This document shows, piece by piece, positions 1 to 9,046 of a stretch of DNA of 51,329 nucleotides. The stretch is taken from positions 1 to 51,329 of the forward strand of contig CALEFO010000026.1 in assembly GCA_937877165.1 (NCBI GenBank), given 5' to 3'. This stretch comes from an uncultured Lachnospiraceae bacterium (GTDB lineage: Bacteria; Bacillota; Clostridia; Lachnospirales; Lachnospiraceae). The notes under the pieces are model-generated. The model made no database searches, was not told where the DNA came from, and saw nothing but the letters and a program-made list of their open reading frames with translations. Made by a program: the position numbers and the translations under genes. Every line of letters begins with the position of its first letter. The stretch's first letter is position 1.

Positions 1-2256
1 TCTCTCCCTGCTGCCTCGCAGCGCCGTTCCTTCCTCCATGGAAGTCAGCTCATCGATTTCACTGCGGTCCGGTCTGCTCTTTCTCCACAAATACCGGTCC
101 TCTCCGTCCACAACCACACCACTGCGCTCGGCGCTTGCCGCTTCAATGGCGGAGGAGAGCTCATATTCACAACCGAGGAACTCCTTGCTACTGTACACAT
201 AATAGCAATTCATTCCGGTCGCCAAAGAGCTGCTTTCCGCAGAATCTCCATCTCCTCCCGCAGCGTTCTCCAGCGGCGACAGTTCCCTGGATCCCTCATA
301 CAGAATCTCCTGCGGACGGATGTAGTGACAGGAGGACCAGTCGCTTTCTCCCGTCTGGATCTGGACCACAATGCCATAGCGTGAGCTGCTCTTCGTCTTC
401 ACCAGAGAGGTGACATCTTCCTGCGCCCCACTCAGAATCTCGTCATCCGGTGCGGCCGCATAGGTGTTCTCTTCTCCCTGCGTCTTCTGCACCCGGTTCA
501 GAACAATCTGATTCTCCCTCACCTCACAGGAGACCACATAATAGCCATCCTGATGATAATCCTCCAGAACCTTCTGTTCCGGATCCACGATGTAAATGTG
601 ATCCATCGGTTCCAGTGTGATCCCAGATGCGTCCTGAACAACATCGCTCTCCTGAACGGTTCCGTACACCAGATCCTCGCCAAGAAACCCCAGAGGAATC
701 GCCCGCTTCCCAGATGCCGGTTCTACAGTCGTCTTTACCTGTCCGTTCAGATTCAGGAGAAGAATATCCCCTCCCTTTCCGGATCCATCCGTTTCTTCCA
801 TCGCGATCATTTCTCCGCTCGCCGAAATTACCGTCCGGCGGTCCGAGAGGTCGGATTCCACCTTCCGGATACTGCAGGCATTGACATCAATTTCGTACAG
901 CGAATTGTTCAGGAACAGGTAAAGCGCTTCCTTCCCCGCATCATAGTAAGAAAGCTGCCCTATCCGGTAATTCAGAAGTTCCCAGGAACCGTCGTACGGA
1001 ACGAACACCTTTTCCTCCAGCGTGTGATAATTTCCACTGTATCGGTAAAAGGAAACTCCCATTTTCCCCTCATGTCGTCCGCTGTTCATATATCCGTAGA
1101 TCAGAAAATCCACGCTCCCGTCCTCGGCAACGTCCAGAATTCGGATATCATGTTCCGCATTCGTTTCCCGCTCACCGGTATCTCCCGCATTGTCAAAGCC
1201 GAAAATATAAACCAGAAGCTGTTCCGTCAGAGACACCTCATAGAGCCGTCCGTCATGAACAAATGCCGTGACACTCCGTTTGTCATTCTGCATCGTCTGC
1301 AGGTCCGTATCCGCTATTCCAAGCGTCAGAAGCCCATCAGAGCCTTCCGGCCTCTGCGGGTCGAAATCCTCCGACATCGTCCTCTCGTAATCCATCAGAT
1401 AAAACCGATCCGTTCCCTTGCGGAGTTCGAAATACTCCTCGCACCGGAAAAGCTTCTGTTTTCCGTTCTCCGATTCCTCCGGTTCCGCCGAGACATAAAA
1501 GGTTCCGCGAATTCCGTAGATTCCCGTCTGCACATCCTCCAGGGAAAAGACGGGTTCTGTCACCTCCGTCGGGGCAAGATCTCCCCATGTCACCTGATCT
1601 GCGCTGCTGTAAAGCGTCACTTTGGAAAGAGAGCTGCTCGTCTTATCCTCTTCCGGCTCCAGATAGGTCAAAAGAAAATCATCGGAGGTCTTGTCGAAGG
1701 TCTTCTCATGGAAGGTCTTCGCGAACTTCAATGCATTCTCTGCCTCCGTCAGCACCGTCTTGTCATCCGAGTAGGAAAATCTCGTATAGTACCGGATATC
1801 CTGCACTCCATCCGTGGACAGAAGAAGGACCAGGAGATACTCCGTCTCCGGCTCGATCAGATTCTTAAAGGAAAGCTGGGCCGATGCGGTTCCATCCTCA
1901 TTCTCCTGATATTCTACCTGTTCCTTCTCAATCAGACGCTGTCCCGTGATATCACGGACCTCCATGCTCATGGACGTCAGCGATGCATCGTAAAGCCGGA
2001 CCTGCACCCCGATTCTGCGGTCAGAGGAAACTGGTGTCAGCACCGGCCGCATTTTACCCGGATCCTGCTCTCCGGTCATGCCGTACAGCGTATTAAAAAC
2101 AGTACTGCCGGTATCCATGGATACTACCGGCAGTACTGCACCAGACATCTTGGTCGTGGTCTGTGTACTGCTTCCTCCGGAGAATACCTCCATCAGAACA
2201 AACGAAACACAGAACAGAGCAAATGCATATAGGATTCGATAAATGGTATTGCGCAT
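1..2256 (-). CDS. Large membrane-anchored secreted protein of unknown function (partial, C-terminus outside window)
   Basis: An open frame of 752 codons runs from an ATG at 2256 to the window edge without a stop, so the C-terminus is missing. The first ~25 residues form a signal peptide or signal anchor (RILYAFALFCVSFVLMEVF after a short basic start). The rest is hydrophilic, acidic and probably beta-rich: an early segment (about residues 75-140) looks like a fibronectin-III-type repeat, and the middle has repeated short strands with D/N-G turns, as in propeller-like proteins. No catalytic motif was recognised. The start lies only 3 bases after the atpC stop, so it is probably cotranscribed with the ATP synthase genes, but its Shine-Dalgarno sequence is weak. 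Function unknown; export is inferred only from the N-terminus. Confidence 0.75.
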   Translation of the reverse strand, partial: MRNTIYRILYAFALFCVSFVLMEVFSGGSSTQTTTKMSGAVLPVVSMDTGSTVFNTLYGMTGEQDPGKMRPVLTPVSSDRRIGVQVRLYDASLTSMSMEVRDITGQRLIEKEQVEYQENEDGTASAQLSFKNLIEPETEYLLVLLLSTDGVQDIRYYTRFSYSDDKTVLTEAENALKFAKTFHEKTFDKTSDDFLLTYLEPEEDKTSSSLSKVTLYSSADQVTWGDLAPTEVTEPVFSLEDVQTGIYGIRGTFYVSAEPEESENGKQKLFRCEEYFELRKGTDRFYLMDYERTMSEDFDPQRPEGSDGLLTLGIADTDLQTMQNDKRSVTAFVHDGRLYEVSLTEQLLVYIFGFDNAGDTGERETNAEHDIRILDVAEDGSVDFLIYGYMNSGRHEGKMGVSFYRYSGNYHTLEEKVFVPYDGSWELLNYRIGQLSYYDAGKEALYLFLNNSLYEIDVNACSIRKVESDLSDRRTVISASGEMIAMEETDGSGKGGDILLLNLNGQVKTTVEPASGKRAIPLGFLGEDLVYGTVQESDVVQDASGITLEPMDHIYIVDPEQKVLEDYHQDGYYVVSCEVRENQIVLNRVQKTQGEENTYAAAPDDEILSGAQEDVTSLVKTKSSSRYGIVVQIQTGESDWSSCHYIRPQEILYEGSRELSPLENAAGGDGDSAESSSLATGMNCYYVYSSKEFLGCEYELSSAIEAASAERSGVVVDGEDRYLWRKSRPDRSEIDELTSMEEGTALRGSRER

Positions 2257-2259
2257 AAA

Positions 2260-2664
2260 TTACTTTTTGGCTGCATCGAGGCGGACCAGCGCGCGGTAAA
2301 GCTTTGCTTCCATCCGGACTCTTTCCTGTTTGGAAAGCTCTGCGTCCTTCAGCTTTTCCTCTGCGCGTTTCTTCGCACGGGCCGCCCTGTCCACGTCGAT
2401 CTCTTCCTCCCACTCCCAAGTCGTCGGAAGCACGCGGCAGGTCCCGTTCATCATGGAAATCATCCCGCCAATACAGGCCGCTGAGCGTTTGGAATCATCT
2501 CCCATCGTAATCTCAGCCGTACCCATACCGATTGCGGTGCAGTAATTGGTATGTCCGGCAAGGATCGCCACATCTCCGTCAATGGTGCGCAGCTTAATCC
2601 TCTGCACTTCTCCGTCGTACTCCAGACCGTCCAGAGAGACGACCTGCATAGGGAAGGTTGACAT
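2260..2664 (-). CDS. atpC: F-type ATP synthase subunit epsilon
   Basis: Central-stalk epsilon subunit of F1, 134 aa, the usual length. The N-terminal beta sandwich (about residues 1-85, with MQVVSLDGLEYDGEVQRIKL and the following VAILAGHT region) is followed by a charged two-helix C-terminal domain, here rich in R/K/E/A (residues ~90-134). In the family this domain couples rotation to catalysis and can inhibit ATP hydrolysis. It sits 14 bases downstream of atpD, at the normal distal end of the operon. The next open frame starts 3 bases after its stop. Confidence 0.95.
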   Translation of the reverse strand: MSTFPMQVVSLDGLEYDGEVQRIKLRTIDGDVAILAGHTNYCTAIGMGTAEITMGDDSKRSAACIGGMISMMNGTCRVLPTTWEWEEEIDVDRAARAKKRAEEKLKDAELSKQERVRMEAKLYRALVRLDAAKK

Positions 2665-2678
2665 ATTCTATCCTTTCT

Positions 2679-4082
2679 TCAGGTTGCGGCAGCCTGCTCC
2701 GCCTTCCGGAATACATCATCAATGGTTCCTGCCATCAGGAATGCACTTTCCGGAAGATCATCGCATTCACCGTCAAGAATCATCTTAAACCCGCGGATCG
2801 TTTCTTTCAACGGTACATACGTTCCCGGAATACCGGTAAACTGTTCTGCCACCGAGAAGCTCTGGGACAGGAAGTTCTGAATCTTGCGGGCGCGGTAAAC
2901 AGCCTTCTTATCCTCATCCGAAAGCTCGTCCATACCCATGATGGCAATGATATCCTGTAGCTCACGATAACGCTGCAGCACCTGCTGCACACCTCTTGCC
3001 ACCGCATAATGCTCTTCTCCGACAATTTCCGGAGAAAGAATCCGGCTGGTCGAGTCCAGAGGATCCACCGCGGGATAAATTCCGCGGCTTGCGATCTCAC
3101 GGGAAAGAACCGTCGTGGCATCCAGATGCGTAAACGTCGTTGCCGGCGCAGGGTCCGTCAAGTCATCAGCCGGAACGTAAACTGCCTGTACGGAGGTGAT
3201 AGAGCCCTTCTTGGTCGAGGTAATCCGCTCCTGCAGGGCGCCCATTTCCGTCGCCAGCGTCGGCTGATAGCCAACGGCCGAAGGCATACGGCCAAGGAGA
3301 GCCGATACCTCCGAACCCGCCTGTGTGAAACGGAAAATGTTATCAATAAACAGAAGCACATCCTGATTCTTCACATCACGGAAATACTCTGCCATAGTCA
3401 GTCCTGAAAGTCCGACACGCATTCTGGCTCCCGGCGGCTCATTCATCTGTCCATAAACCAGAGCCGTCTTATCCAAAACGCCGGATTCCTTCATTTCTCC
3501 GTACAGATCATTTCCTTCACGGGTCCGCTCTCCGACGCCCGTGAAAACCGAAATGCCGCCATGCGCTGTTGCCACATTATGAATCAGCTCCATGATCAGC
3601 ACCGTCTTGCCGACACCCGCGCCGCCGAACAGGCCGATCTTGCCACCCTTCGCGTACGGGCAGATCAGATCAACAACCTTGATGCCGGTCTCGAAAATCT
3701 CCTGCGCGGGAACCTGTTCCTCAAAAGAGGGTGCCGGACGGTGAATGGACCACTTCTCCTCCGTCTTCGGTGCCGGCATATTGTCAACCGGCTCACCCAG
3801 CAGATTAAAAACGCGTCCCAGGCACGCCTCGCCGACCGGTACCGAAATCGGGGCTCCGGTATCCAGGGCCTCCACGCCTCTGGCCAATCCATCCGTTGAA
3901 CTCATGGCAATGCAGCGAACGACATCATCACCGATCTGCTGCGCTACCTCGGCGATCAGTTTCCGGTCCCCGACAGAAAGCTCAATGGCGTTATTCAGTT
4001 CCGGCAGCTCGCCCTCCGCGAACCGGATATCCAGAACAGGGCCCGTGACCTGTATCACCTTTCCTTTATGTTGTTCACTCAT
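2679..4082 (-). CDS. atpD: F-type ATP synthase subunit beta (catalytic)
   Basis: Catalytic beta subunit of F1, 467 aa. Visible motifs are the P-loop GGAGVGKT (residues 153-160), the catalytic glutamate in GVGERTREGND (about Glu185), the signature ALVYGQMNEPPGARMRV, and the Walker B stretch DVLLFIDNIFRFTQAGSEVSALLGRMPSAVG, written here only as its key region near residues 250-280. The subunit synthesises ATP at its interface with alpha. It lies between atpG (115 bases upstream) and atpC. The start is the ATG at 4082. The atpD-atpG gap can form a long-range stem (GCTCTGCC with GGCAGAGC), possibly a processing or stability element. Confidence 0.97.
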   Translation of the reverse strand: MSEQHKGKVIQVTGPVLDIRFAEGELPELNNAIELSVGDRKLIAEVAQQIGDDVVRCIAMSSTDGLARGVEALDTGAPISVPVGEACLGRVFNLLGEPVDNMPAPKTEEKWSIHRPAPSFEEQVPAQEIFETGIKVVDLICPYAKGGKIGLFGGAGVGKTVLIMELIHNVATAHGGISVFTGVGERTREGNDLYGEMKESGVLDKTALVYGQMNEPPGARMRVGLSGLTMAEYFRDVKNQDVLLFIDNIFRFTQAGSEVSALLGRMPSAVGYQPTLATEMGALQERITSTKKGSITSVQAVYVPADDLTDPAPATTFTHLDATTVLSREIASRGIYPAVDPLDSTSRILSPEIVGEEHYAVARGVQQVLQRYRELQDIIAIMGMDELSDEDKKAVYRARKIQNFLSQSFSVAEQFTGIPGTYVPLKETIRGFKMILDGECDDLPESAFLMAGTIDDVFRKAEQAAAT

Positions 4083-4197
4083 TTCCTGTTATCCTTTCCC
4101 TGTCAGAAAGTACTGTCTTCGCTCTGCCTGCCGCTTCGTTTGATCGGGAAACGGTGCTCTCGTATCCGGGGGATGCCGGCAGAGCAGATGCCCGTTT

Positions 4198-5118
4198 TTA
4201 TGCGCCCTCCGCGCCGGCGACAATCTCCGTGATCTCCTGCGTGATGCTTGCCTGCCGTGCCCGATTATAATTCAGGCTCAGCGTATCAATCATCTCTTCC
4301 GCATTGTCCGTTGCCGCTTCCATCGCCGTTCTGCGCGCCGCGAGCTCGCTGGCTATGGAAACATTGATGCTCGAATACAGGAGTCCCGCCAGATAATCCG
4401 GCACAATCGCGTCGAACACCGTTTCGGAATCCGGCTCATACAAAATCAGATTCCTTGCGCCATTCATCTTCTCCTCTGCTGCGGTTTCCTTCTCTGGCTC
4501 TTTCCCGTGGTTTTCTTCCGCCAGACGGTTCCCGTCCGCATCGTTGAAATCAGACAATGGCAGCATGGAGGTAACTCCTGGCGTCTGCGTCATCATCGAC
4601 ACAAAATCCGTAAAGCACATACTGATGTGTCCAAATGTGCCCTTGGCATATTCTTCACAGATCAGCCGGGAAATTTCAAAACAGTCCGATGCACCGATGG
4701 ACGCGGCCTCCGCAAAGCTTTCTGTCAGAATTGGCGTCTTCTTATGATGGAAATAATCCACGGATTTCTTACCAATCGGCAGAACAGTGTAATCCCTTCC
4801 CTTCGTCTCCTCCTCCATAAACTTGAAGAGGTTGGCGTTGTAGCCGCCGGCCAGACCGCGGTCACCGGCAATGACGATATACAGCCACTTATCGTTCCTG
4901 CCCTCCTTCGTATATCTGGACTGGAACTCGGTATTGCTCCGTGCAATCTCTGTCAGCGTATCATGCAGAGTTTCAAAATATGGCTTGCTCTGATCCGCTT
5001 TCTGCTTTGCCTTGCGAAGCTTGGACGCGGCCACCAGCTGCATTGCCTTGGTAATCTGCATGGTGTTCTGAACGCTTTTGATCCGCAGCTTCACGGCCTT
5101 CATATTCGCAGCAGCCAT
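4198..5118 (-). CDS. atpG: F-type ATP synthase subunit gamma
   Basis: Central rotor shaft of F1, 306 aa, somewhat longer than the usual ~285. The N-terminal coiled-coil helix (MKAVKLRIKSVQNTMQITKA, then MQLVAASKLRKAK) and the C-terminal helix (SLNYNRARQASITQEITEIV) are the parts that insert into the alpha3beta3 head; both are clear. The extra length is an acidic, low-complexity insertion at about residues 198-228, rich in E, K, D and N, in the peripheral globular domain. It is expected on the surface. The gene lies between atpA (82 bases upstream) and atpD. Confidence 0.96.
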   Translation of the reverse strand: MAAANMKAVKLRIKSVQNTMQITKAMQLVAASKLRKAKQKADQSKPYFETLHDTLTEIARSNTEFQSRYTKEGRNDKWLYIVIAGDRGLAGGYNANLFKFMEEETKGRDYTVLPIGKKSVDYFHHKKTPILTESFAEAASIGASDCFEISRLICEEYAKGTFGHISMCFTDFVSMMTQTPGVTSMLPLSDFNDADGNRLAEENHGKEPEKETAAEEKMNGARNLILYEPDSETVFDAIVPDYLAGLLYSSINVSIASELAARRTAMEAATDNAEEMIDTLSLNYNRARQASITQEITEIVAGAEGA

Positions 5119-5200
5119 GTGTTCACCTTTCGTCAGTCCGCGGGCTCTTTTCCCGCGGCATTGCTTTCATATGTATCCTGTCGTCCTGCCTGCAGACAAA

Positions 5201-6730
5201 TCAGGCGGAAGCTCTGGAGGAAAGGAAATCCTTGGTATAGGTCTCCAGTGCCTTTTTAAGATGCTCTTCCGTGTCTGCCTCGAGCTTACCCGTGCTGCGA
5301 ATGGCATCCATGGCCGCAACTGCGTCTGCATCCTGATCCAGACGCAGATACAGACCCTTCTCATATTCCGCCACATCCGCTACCGGAATCTCACTGAGGA
5401 CATTTTGGGTAACCGCATAGAGAATTGCTACCTGCTTCTCCACCGGAACCGGCGAAGAATTCTTCTGTTTCAGAACCTCCACGATGCGGGCACCCTGATC
5501 GAGTCTGGCCTTGGTATCCTTATCCAGATCCGAACCGAACTGTGCGAAGCTCTGCAGCTCGCGGTACTGGGAATAAACCAGCTTCAACGTGCCGGCAACC
5601 TTCTTCATCGCCTTGATCTGTGCGTTTCCGCCGACGCGGGATACCGAAATGCCGGGATTGACTGCCGGCATGATGCCGGAATGAAACAGCTCCGTCTCCA
5701 GGAAAATCTGACCGTCCGTGATCGAAATAACGTTGGTCGGAATGTACGCAGATACATCGCCTGCCTGCGTCTCAATAATCGGCAGTGCCGTCAGGGAGCC
5801 GCCGCCCTTTTCTGCAGAAAGCTTCGCCGCACGTTCGAGCAGTCTTGAATGAAGATAGAAGACATCTCCCGGGTATGCCTCACGTCCCGGCGGGCGCCGG
5901 ATCAGAAGAGAAAGTGCACGGTATGCCACTGCATGCTTGGACAGATCGTCGTATACAATCAGGACGTGCTTCCCCTTGTTCATAAAGTATTCGCCCATTG
6001 CACAGCCTGCATAGGGTGCAATGTACTGAAGCGGAGACGGCTCCGATGCCGTTGCCGCAACCACGATGGAATATTCCATCGCGCCATTCTTTTTCAGCTG
6101 CTCAACCAGATTGGTGACCGTTGATCTCTTCTGACCGATGGCAACATAGATGCAGATGACATCCTTGCCCTTCTGGTTGATGATTGTATCCATTGCAATG
6201 GTTGTCTTACCGGTCTGTCTGTCTCCGATAATCAGCTCGCGCTGTCCGCGTCCGATCGGAATCATCGAATCAATTGCCTTGATTCCGGTCTGCAGCGGTT
6301 CCTTAACCGGCTGGCGGTCCAGAATTCCAGGTGCCGGAGATTCCACCGGGCGGAATTCACTGCTCTCAATCGGGCCCGCTCCATCAATCGGCTGACCGAT
6401 GGCGTTCACAACACGCCCGATCATGGCATCTCCCACCGGAACCGAGACAACGCGGCCAGTCCTCTTGACAGTCTGTCCTTCGCTGATTCCGACATCGTCA
6501 CCGAACAAAACCGTGGACACGCTGGTTTCTTCAAGGTTCTGGGCCATTCCGTAGGTCCCATTCTCGAATTCCAGCAGCTCACCGGATACACAGTTCACCA
6601 GACCGCTGACACGGGAAATACCGTCGCCGACGGTCAGAACCGTACCGGTTTCATTCTGAATGATCGCATTCTGATAATATTTGATCTGACTGCGGATCAC
6701 TTCGGATATTTTCTCAGGTTTCAGTTCCAT
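5201..6730 (-). CDS. atpA: F-type ATP synthase subunit alpha
   Basis: Regulatory, non-catalytic nucleotide-binding alpha subunit of F1, 509 aa. The P-loop GDRQTGKT occupies residues 169-176. Other family landmarks are the N-terminal beta barrel (VGDGISRVSGL), the SVPVGDAMIGRVVNAIGQPID segment around residues 97-116, and the arginine-finger region VGGNAQIKAMKKVAGTLK. The C-terminal helical bundle is complete. The gene follows atpH after 143 bases and precedes atpG by 82. Length and motifs are ordinary for Clostridia. Confidence 0.97.
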   Translation of the reverse strand: MELKPEKISEVIRSQIKYYQNAIIQNETGTVLTVGDGISRVSGLVNCVSGELLEFENGTYGMAQNLEETSVSTVLFGDDVGISEGQTVKRTGRVVSVPVGDAMIGRVVNAIGQPIDGAGPIESSEFRPVESPAPGILDRQPVKEPLQTGIKAIDSMIPIGRGQRELIIGDRQTGKTTIAMDTIINQKGKDVICIYVAIGQKRSTVTNLVEQLKKNGAMEYSIVVAATASEPSPLQYIAPYAGCAMGEYFMNKGKHVLIVYDDLSKHAVAYRALSLLIRRPPGREAYPGDVFYLHSRLLERAAKLSAEKGGGSLTALPIIETQAGDVSAYIPTNVISITDGQIFLETELFHSGIMPAVNPGISVSRVGGNAQIKAMKKVAGTLKLVYSQYRELQSFAQFGSDLDKDTKARLDQGARIVEVLKQKNSSPVPVEKQVAILYAVTQNVLSEIPVADVAEYEKGLYLRLDQDADAVAAMDAIRSTGKLEADTEEHLKKALETYTKDFLSSRASA

Positions 6731-6873
6731 TCAAACCACATCCTTCTTGTACTGTTTCCCACTCTGCCGCATCCCTTCCACCGGAAAGCTCTTCCTGGCA
6801 TGGTACATTTTCTGCTGTTTCCGGTATTCCGGGATGACTTATGTGCATTTTCTGCTCCTGCCCTGCACCTTAA

Positions 6874-7413
6874 TTACAGAACAGTCTCATCCAGCTTTCT
6901 TCTCAGATCAGAAAGTCTTCCCCGGACCGTTCCGTCGTAGAGCTTTCCTTCCATTTCCACTCGGATGCCACCAAGGACCTGCGGATCTGTCCGGACATGA
7001 AGAATCACCTGCTTGCCGCTCATCTCCTCCAGACGCTTTTTCAGCTTCTCCTGCCGCTCCGGATCCAGCTCCACGGCGCTCACCACATTTGCCTCCGTGA
7101 TTCCGTGCGCTTCATTATAAAGCCCCCGGTAGCACTTCTCACAAGAGCGGAACTCTCTCAGGATTCCGCGCTCCGTCAGGATTTTCAGGAAGTTCAGAAG
7201 ATACGGATGAAGAGCATCTCCAAATGCCTGATCCAGAAGTCCCAGCCGCTCTTTCTTCGGAATGGAGGGTTCCAGAAGCAGACGGACATAATCCGGATAC
7301 TCAGCAAACAAATTCTGCACTGCTTCCATTTCCTTCATAACCTGATCCGACAGATCTTCGGAAACCGCAAGGTCATACAGGCTCTTTCCGTACAGACTTC
7401 CGGTATTCGTCAT
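6874..7413 (-). CDS. atpH: F-type ATP synthase subunit delta
   Basis: Peripheral-stalk delta (OSCP-type) subunit of F1, 179 aa. The N-terminal six-helix domain begins with YGKSLYDLAVSEDLSDQV and includes LLLEPSIPKKERLGLLDQAF. The C-terminal part contains the conserved strand region KRLEEMSGKQVILHVRTDPQ and GGIRVEMEGKLYDGTVRGRL, typical of the family. It connects the b-subunit stator to the top of the alpha3beta3 head. Its start overlaps the atpF stop by 4 bases (ATGA arrangement), indicating translational coupling. Confidence 0.95.
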   Translation of the reverse strand: MTNTGSLYGKSLYDLAVSEDLSDQVMKEMEAVQNLFAEYPDYVRLLLEPSIPKKERLGLLDQAFGDALHPYLLNFLKILTERGILREFRSCEKCYRGLYNEAHGITEANVVSAVELDPERQEKLKKRLEEMSGKQVILHVRTDPQVLGGIRVEMEGKLYDGTVRGRLSDLRRKLDETVL

Positions 7414-7913
7414 GTTGTCTCTCCTACTTTATCGAGGAACTCATCAATGAGCTTCTTGTGATCTTCCTCGCGGATCTCCTTCTCAACGACCTTTCCGGCA
7501 ATATCCATGGCAAGTCCGCCGATCTCATCCTTGGCTTCGTTAATGGCTTTTTTCTTCTCCTGCGCAATATCCGCCTCTGCGCGGGTTCGGATTCCGGCCG
7601 CCTGCTGCTCCGCCTCACGGATCGTCTGATCAGCCTTAACCTGTGCTTCCCTCTGTGCGTTCTGCAGAATAGCCGCCGCCTCGCTTCTTGCGTCAGCAAG
7701 ACTGCTCTCATACTCTGCCTTCAAGCCGTCTGCCTCTTCCCGGGCCGCCCGCGCCTGTGTCAGTTCCTTTTCCGACAGTGCCCGCCTTTTCTCGAGAATG
7801 TTGTTGATCGGCTTGAACAGAAACTTCTTCACAAGCAGCATGGTCAGAAACAGGTTCAGGATCGTCGCGATGAATGTCCATGGGACAATCGTAACGAGAC
7901 TTTGTGTTTCCAT
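7410..7913 (-). CDS. atpF: F-type ATP synthase subunit b
   Basis: Stator b subunit of Fo, 167 aa. A single N-terminal membrane helix (WTFIATILNLFLTMLLVKKF, residues ~11-30) is followed by a long charged helix with Ala-rich heptads (about residues 40-140) that dimerises as a right-handed coiled coil and reaches delta. Its C-terminus overlaps atpH by 4 bases. atpE lies 22 bases upstream. Only one b-type gene is seen, so the stator is probably a b homodimer. Confidence 0.95.
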   Translation of the reverse strand: METQSLVTIVPWTFIATILNLFLTMLLVKKFLFKPINNILEKRRALSEKELTQARAAREEADGLKAEYESSLADARSEAAAILQNAQREAQVKADQTIREAEQQAAGIRTRAEADIAQEKKKAINEAKDEIGGLAMDIAGKVVEKEIREEDHKKLIDEFLDKVGETT

Positions 7914-7935
7914 AACCGCTCCTTTCGCTGCCTGC

Positions 7936-8217
7936 TTACTTCAGGTAGTTCATGAACATTCCGGGTGCTACGAAGATCAGAAGAAGGCCGGTTACGAAGC
8001 CGTAGATACCGGTGGTCTCTGCAATAGCGCAGCCAAGCAGCATCGTGCTGGTAACATCGCTTTTGCACTCCGGCTGTCTGCCGATGGCTTCCAGTGCCTT
8101 TGCAACGGCGTTGCCTTCACCGATACCAGGTCCGATACCTGCGATCAGTGCACATCCTGCTCCGATGCCGCATCCTGCCAGTGCAATACCTCTTGCCAGT
8201 AACTGAAAATCTCCCAT
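7936..8217 (-). CDS. atpE: F-type ATP synthase subunit c (rotor ring), two-carboxylate type
   Basis: Proteolipid of the rotor ring, 93 aa, with two membrane helices joined by the polar loop ARQP-like segment GRQPE (residues 46-50). The ion-binding carboxylate is Glu67 in AETTGIY. Helix 1 has a second acidic residue, Glu34 in GPGIGEGN, where classical Na+-binding rings (Ilyobacter type) have Gln. Thr68, Thr69 and Tyr72 sit at or next to the other Na+-ligand positions. This matches the two-carboxylate rotor described for Fusobacterium nucleatum, so Na+ coupling is likely but is inferred from sequence. It lies between atpB and atpF in the standard order. Confidence 0.95.
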   Translation of the reverse strand: MGDFQLLARGIALAGCGIGAGCALIAGIGPGIGEGNAVAKALEAIGRQPECKSDVTSTMLLGCAIAETTGIYGFVTGLLLIFVAPGMFMNYLK

Positions 8218-8266
8218 GATGTACCTCCTGTTTGCATGATTGGGTGATAGAGATTTTATAACTGCC

Positions 8267-9028
8267 TTATTCCTCTGCCGCGTTTGCGATATACATCGTT
8301 GTCAGCATACAGAAGATAAACGCCTGCATGAATCCGGTAAACCAGTCAAAATACAGAGACGAAATTGCCGGAATACCCACATCCAGAATCGGAATCTGGG
8401 AAAGGACCCTTCCTACCGCTCCCGGAATCAGTCCGAGAAGTGCGGAGGACGCCAGGGCCAGCGCCCAGTAAATCAGTCCATCAATCACGATGCCAGACAG
8501 GATATTTCCGAAATGACGGCACGCCATGGACACGGGCGTTGCAAGTTCCGAAAGGACATTGAACGGCGTCATCACTGCAATCGGCTGCGTGTAACCCTTC
8601 AGATAGCCGCCCAGTCCGTTGGTTTTGATCTTCGTCGCGGTAATCATAATGAATACCACAACCGCCCAGGCCGCTTCCGTCGAAAGATCCGCGGTCGGGC
8701 TCCAGACCCCAACCAGACAAATAAGATTGGAAATAATACTGGTGGAAAACAACGCCGCGATGAACGGAATCAGCGCATCGAATTTCGTTCCGCCCGTATT
8801 GTTCCGCACGAAATTGGTTGCCAGCTCCACCAACCACTCCGCAACCGCCTGGCGCTTCGTAATATGCTCCACCTTCAGGTCATGGGTAAGAAACAGGCAC
8901 AGCACCAGAATAATTCCCATGACCACCCATGACACAACCAGCGTCTCCGTGATCAGGAAATCGCCCAGAATCGGGATTCCTGTGTGGATCCTCGCAAAAA
9001 TTTTCGCACCTTCAATCGAAAATTCCAT
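8267..9028 (-). CDS. atpB: F-type ATP synthase subunit a
   Basis: Stator membrane subunit that forms the ion half-channels next to the c ring, 253 aa with about five to six hydrophobic helices. The essential arginine is Arg171 in the RHFGNILSG motif. The upstream segment TPFNVLSELATPVSMAC and the C-terminal helix with Gln-free FDWFTGFMQAFIFCMLT follow the family pattern. The gene precedes atpE by 49 bases. It should form the Na+ or H+ path with the unusual c subunit. Confidence 0.94.
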   Translation of the reverse strand: MEFSIEGAKIFARIHTGIPILGDFLITETLVVSWVVMGIILVLCLFLTHDLKVEHITKRQAVAEWLVELATNFVRNNTGGTKFDALIPFIAALFSTSIISNLICLVGVWSPTADLSTEAAWAVVVFIMITATKIKTNGLGGYLKGYTQPIAVMTPFNVLSELATPVSMACRHFGNILSGIVIDGLIYWALALASSALLGLIPGAVGRVLSQIPILDVGIPAISSLYFDWFTGFMQAFIFCMLTTMYIANAAEE

Positions 9029-9046
9029 GGATTCGTATCACCTCTT

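Noticed and set aside
553..2232. 559-codon plus-strand frame at the window start
   Set aside because: The minus strand is open across the same span, starts with a signal peptide directly after atpC, and reads as a coherent secreted protein; the plus frame is rich in R, H and L without structure.
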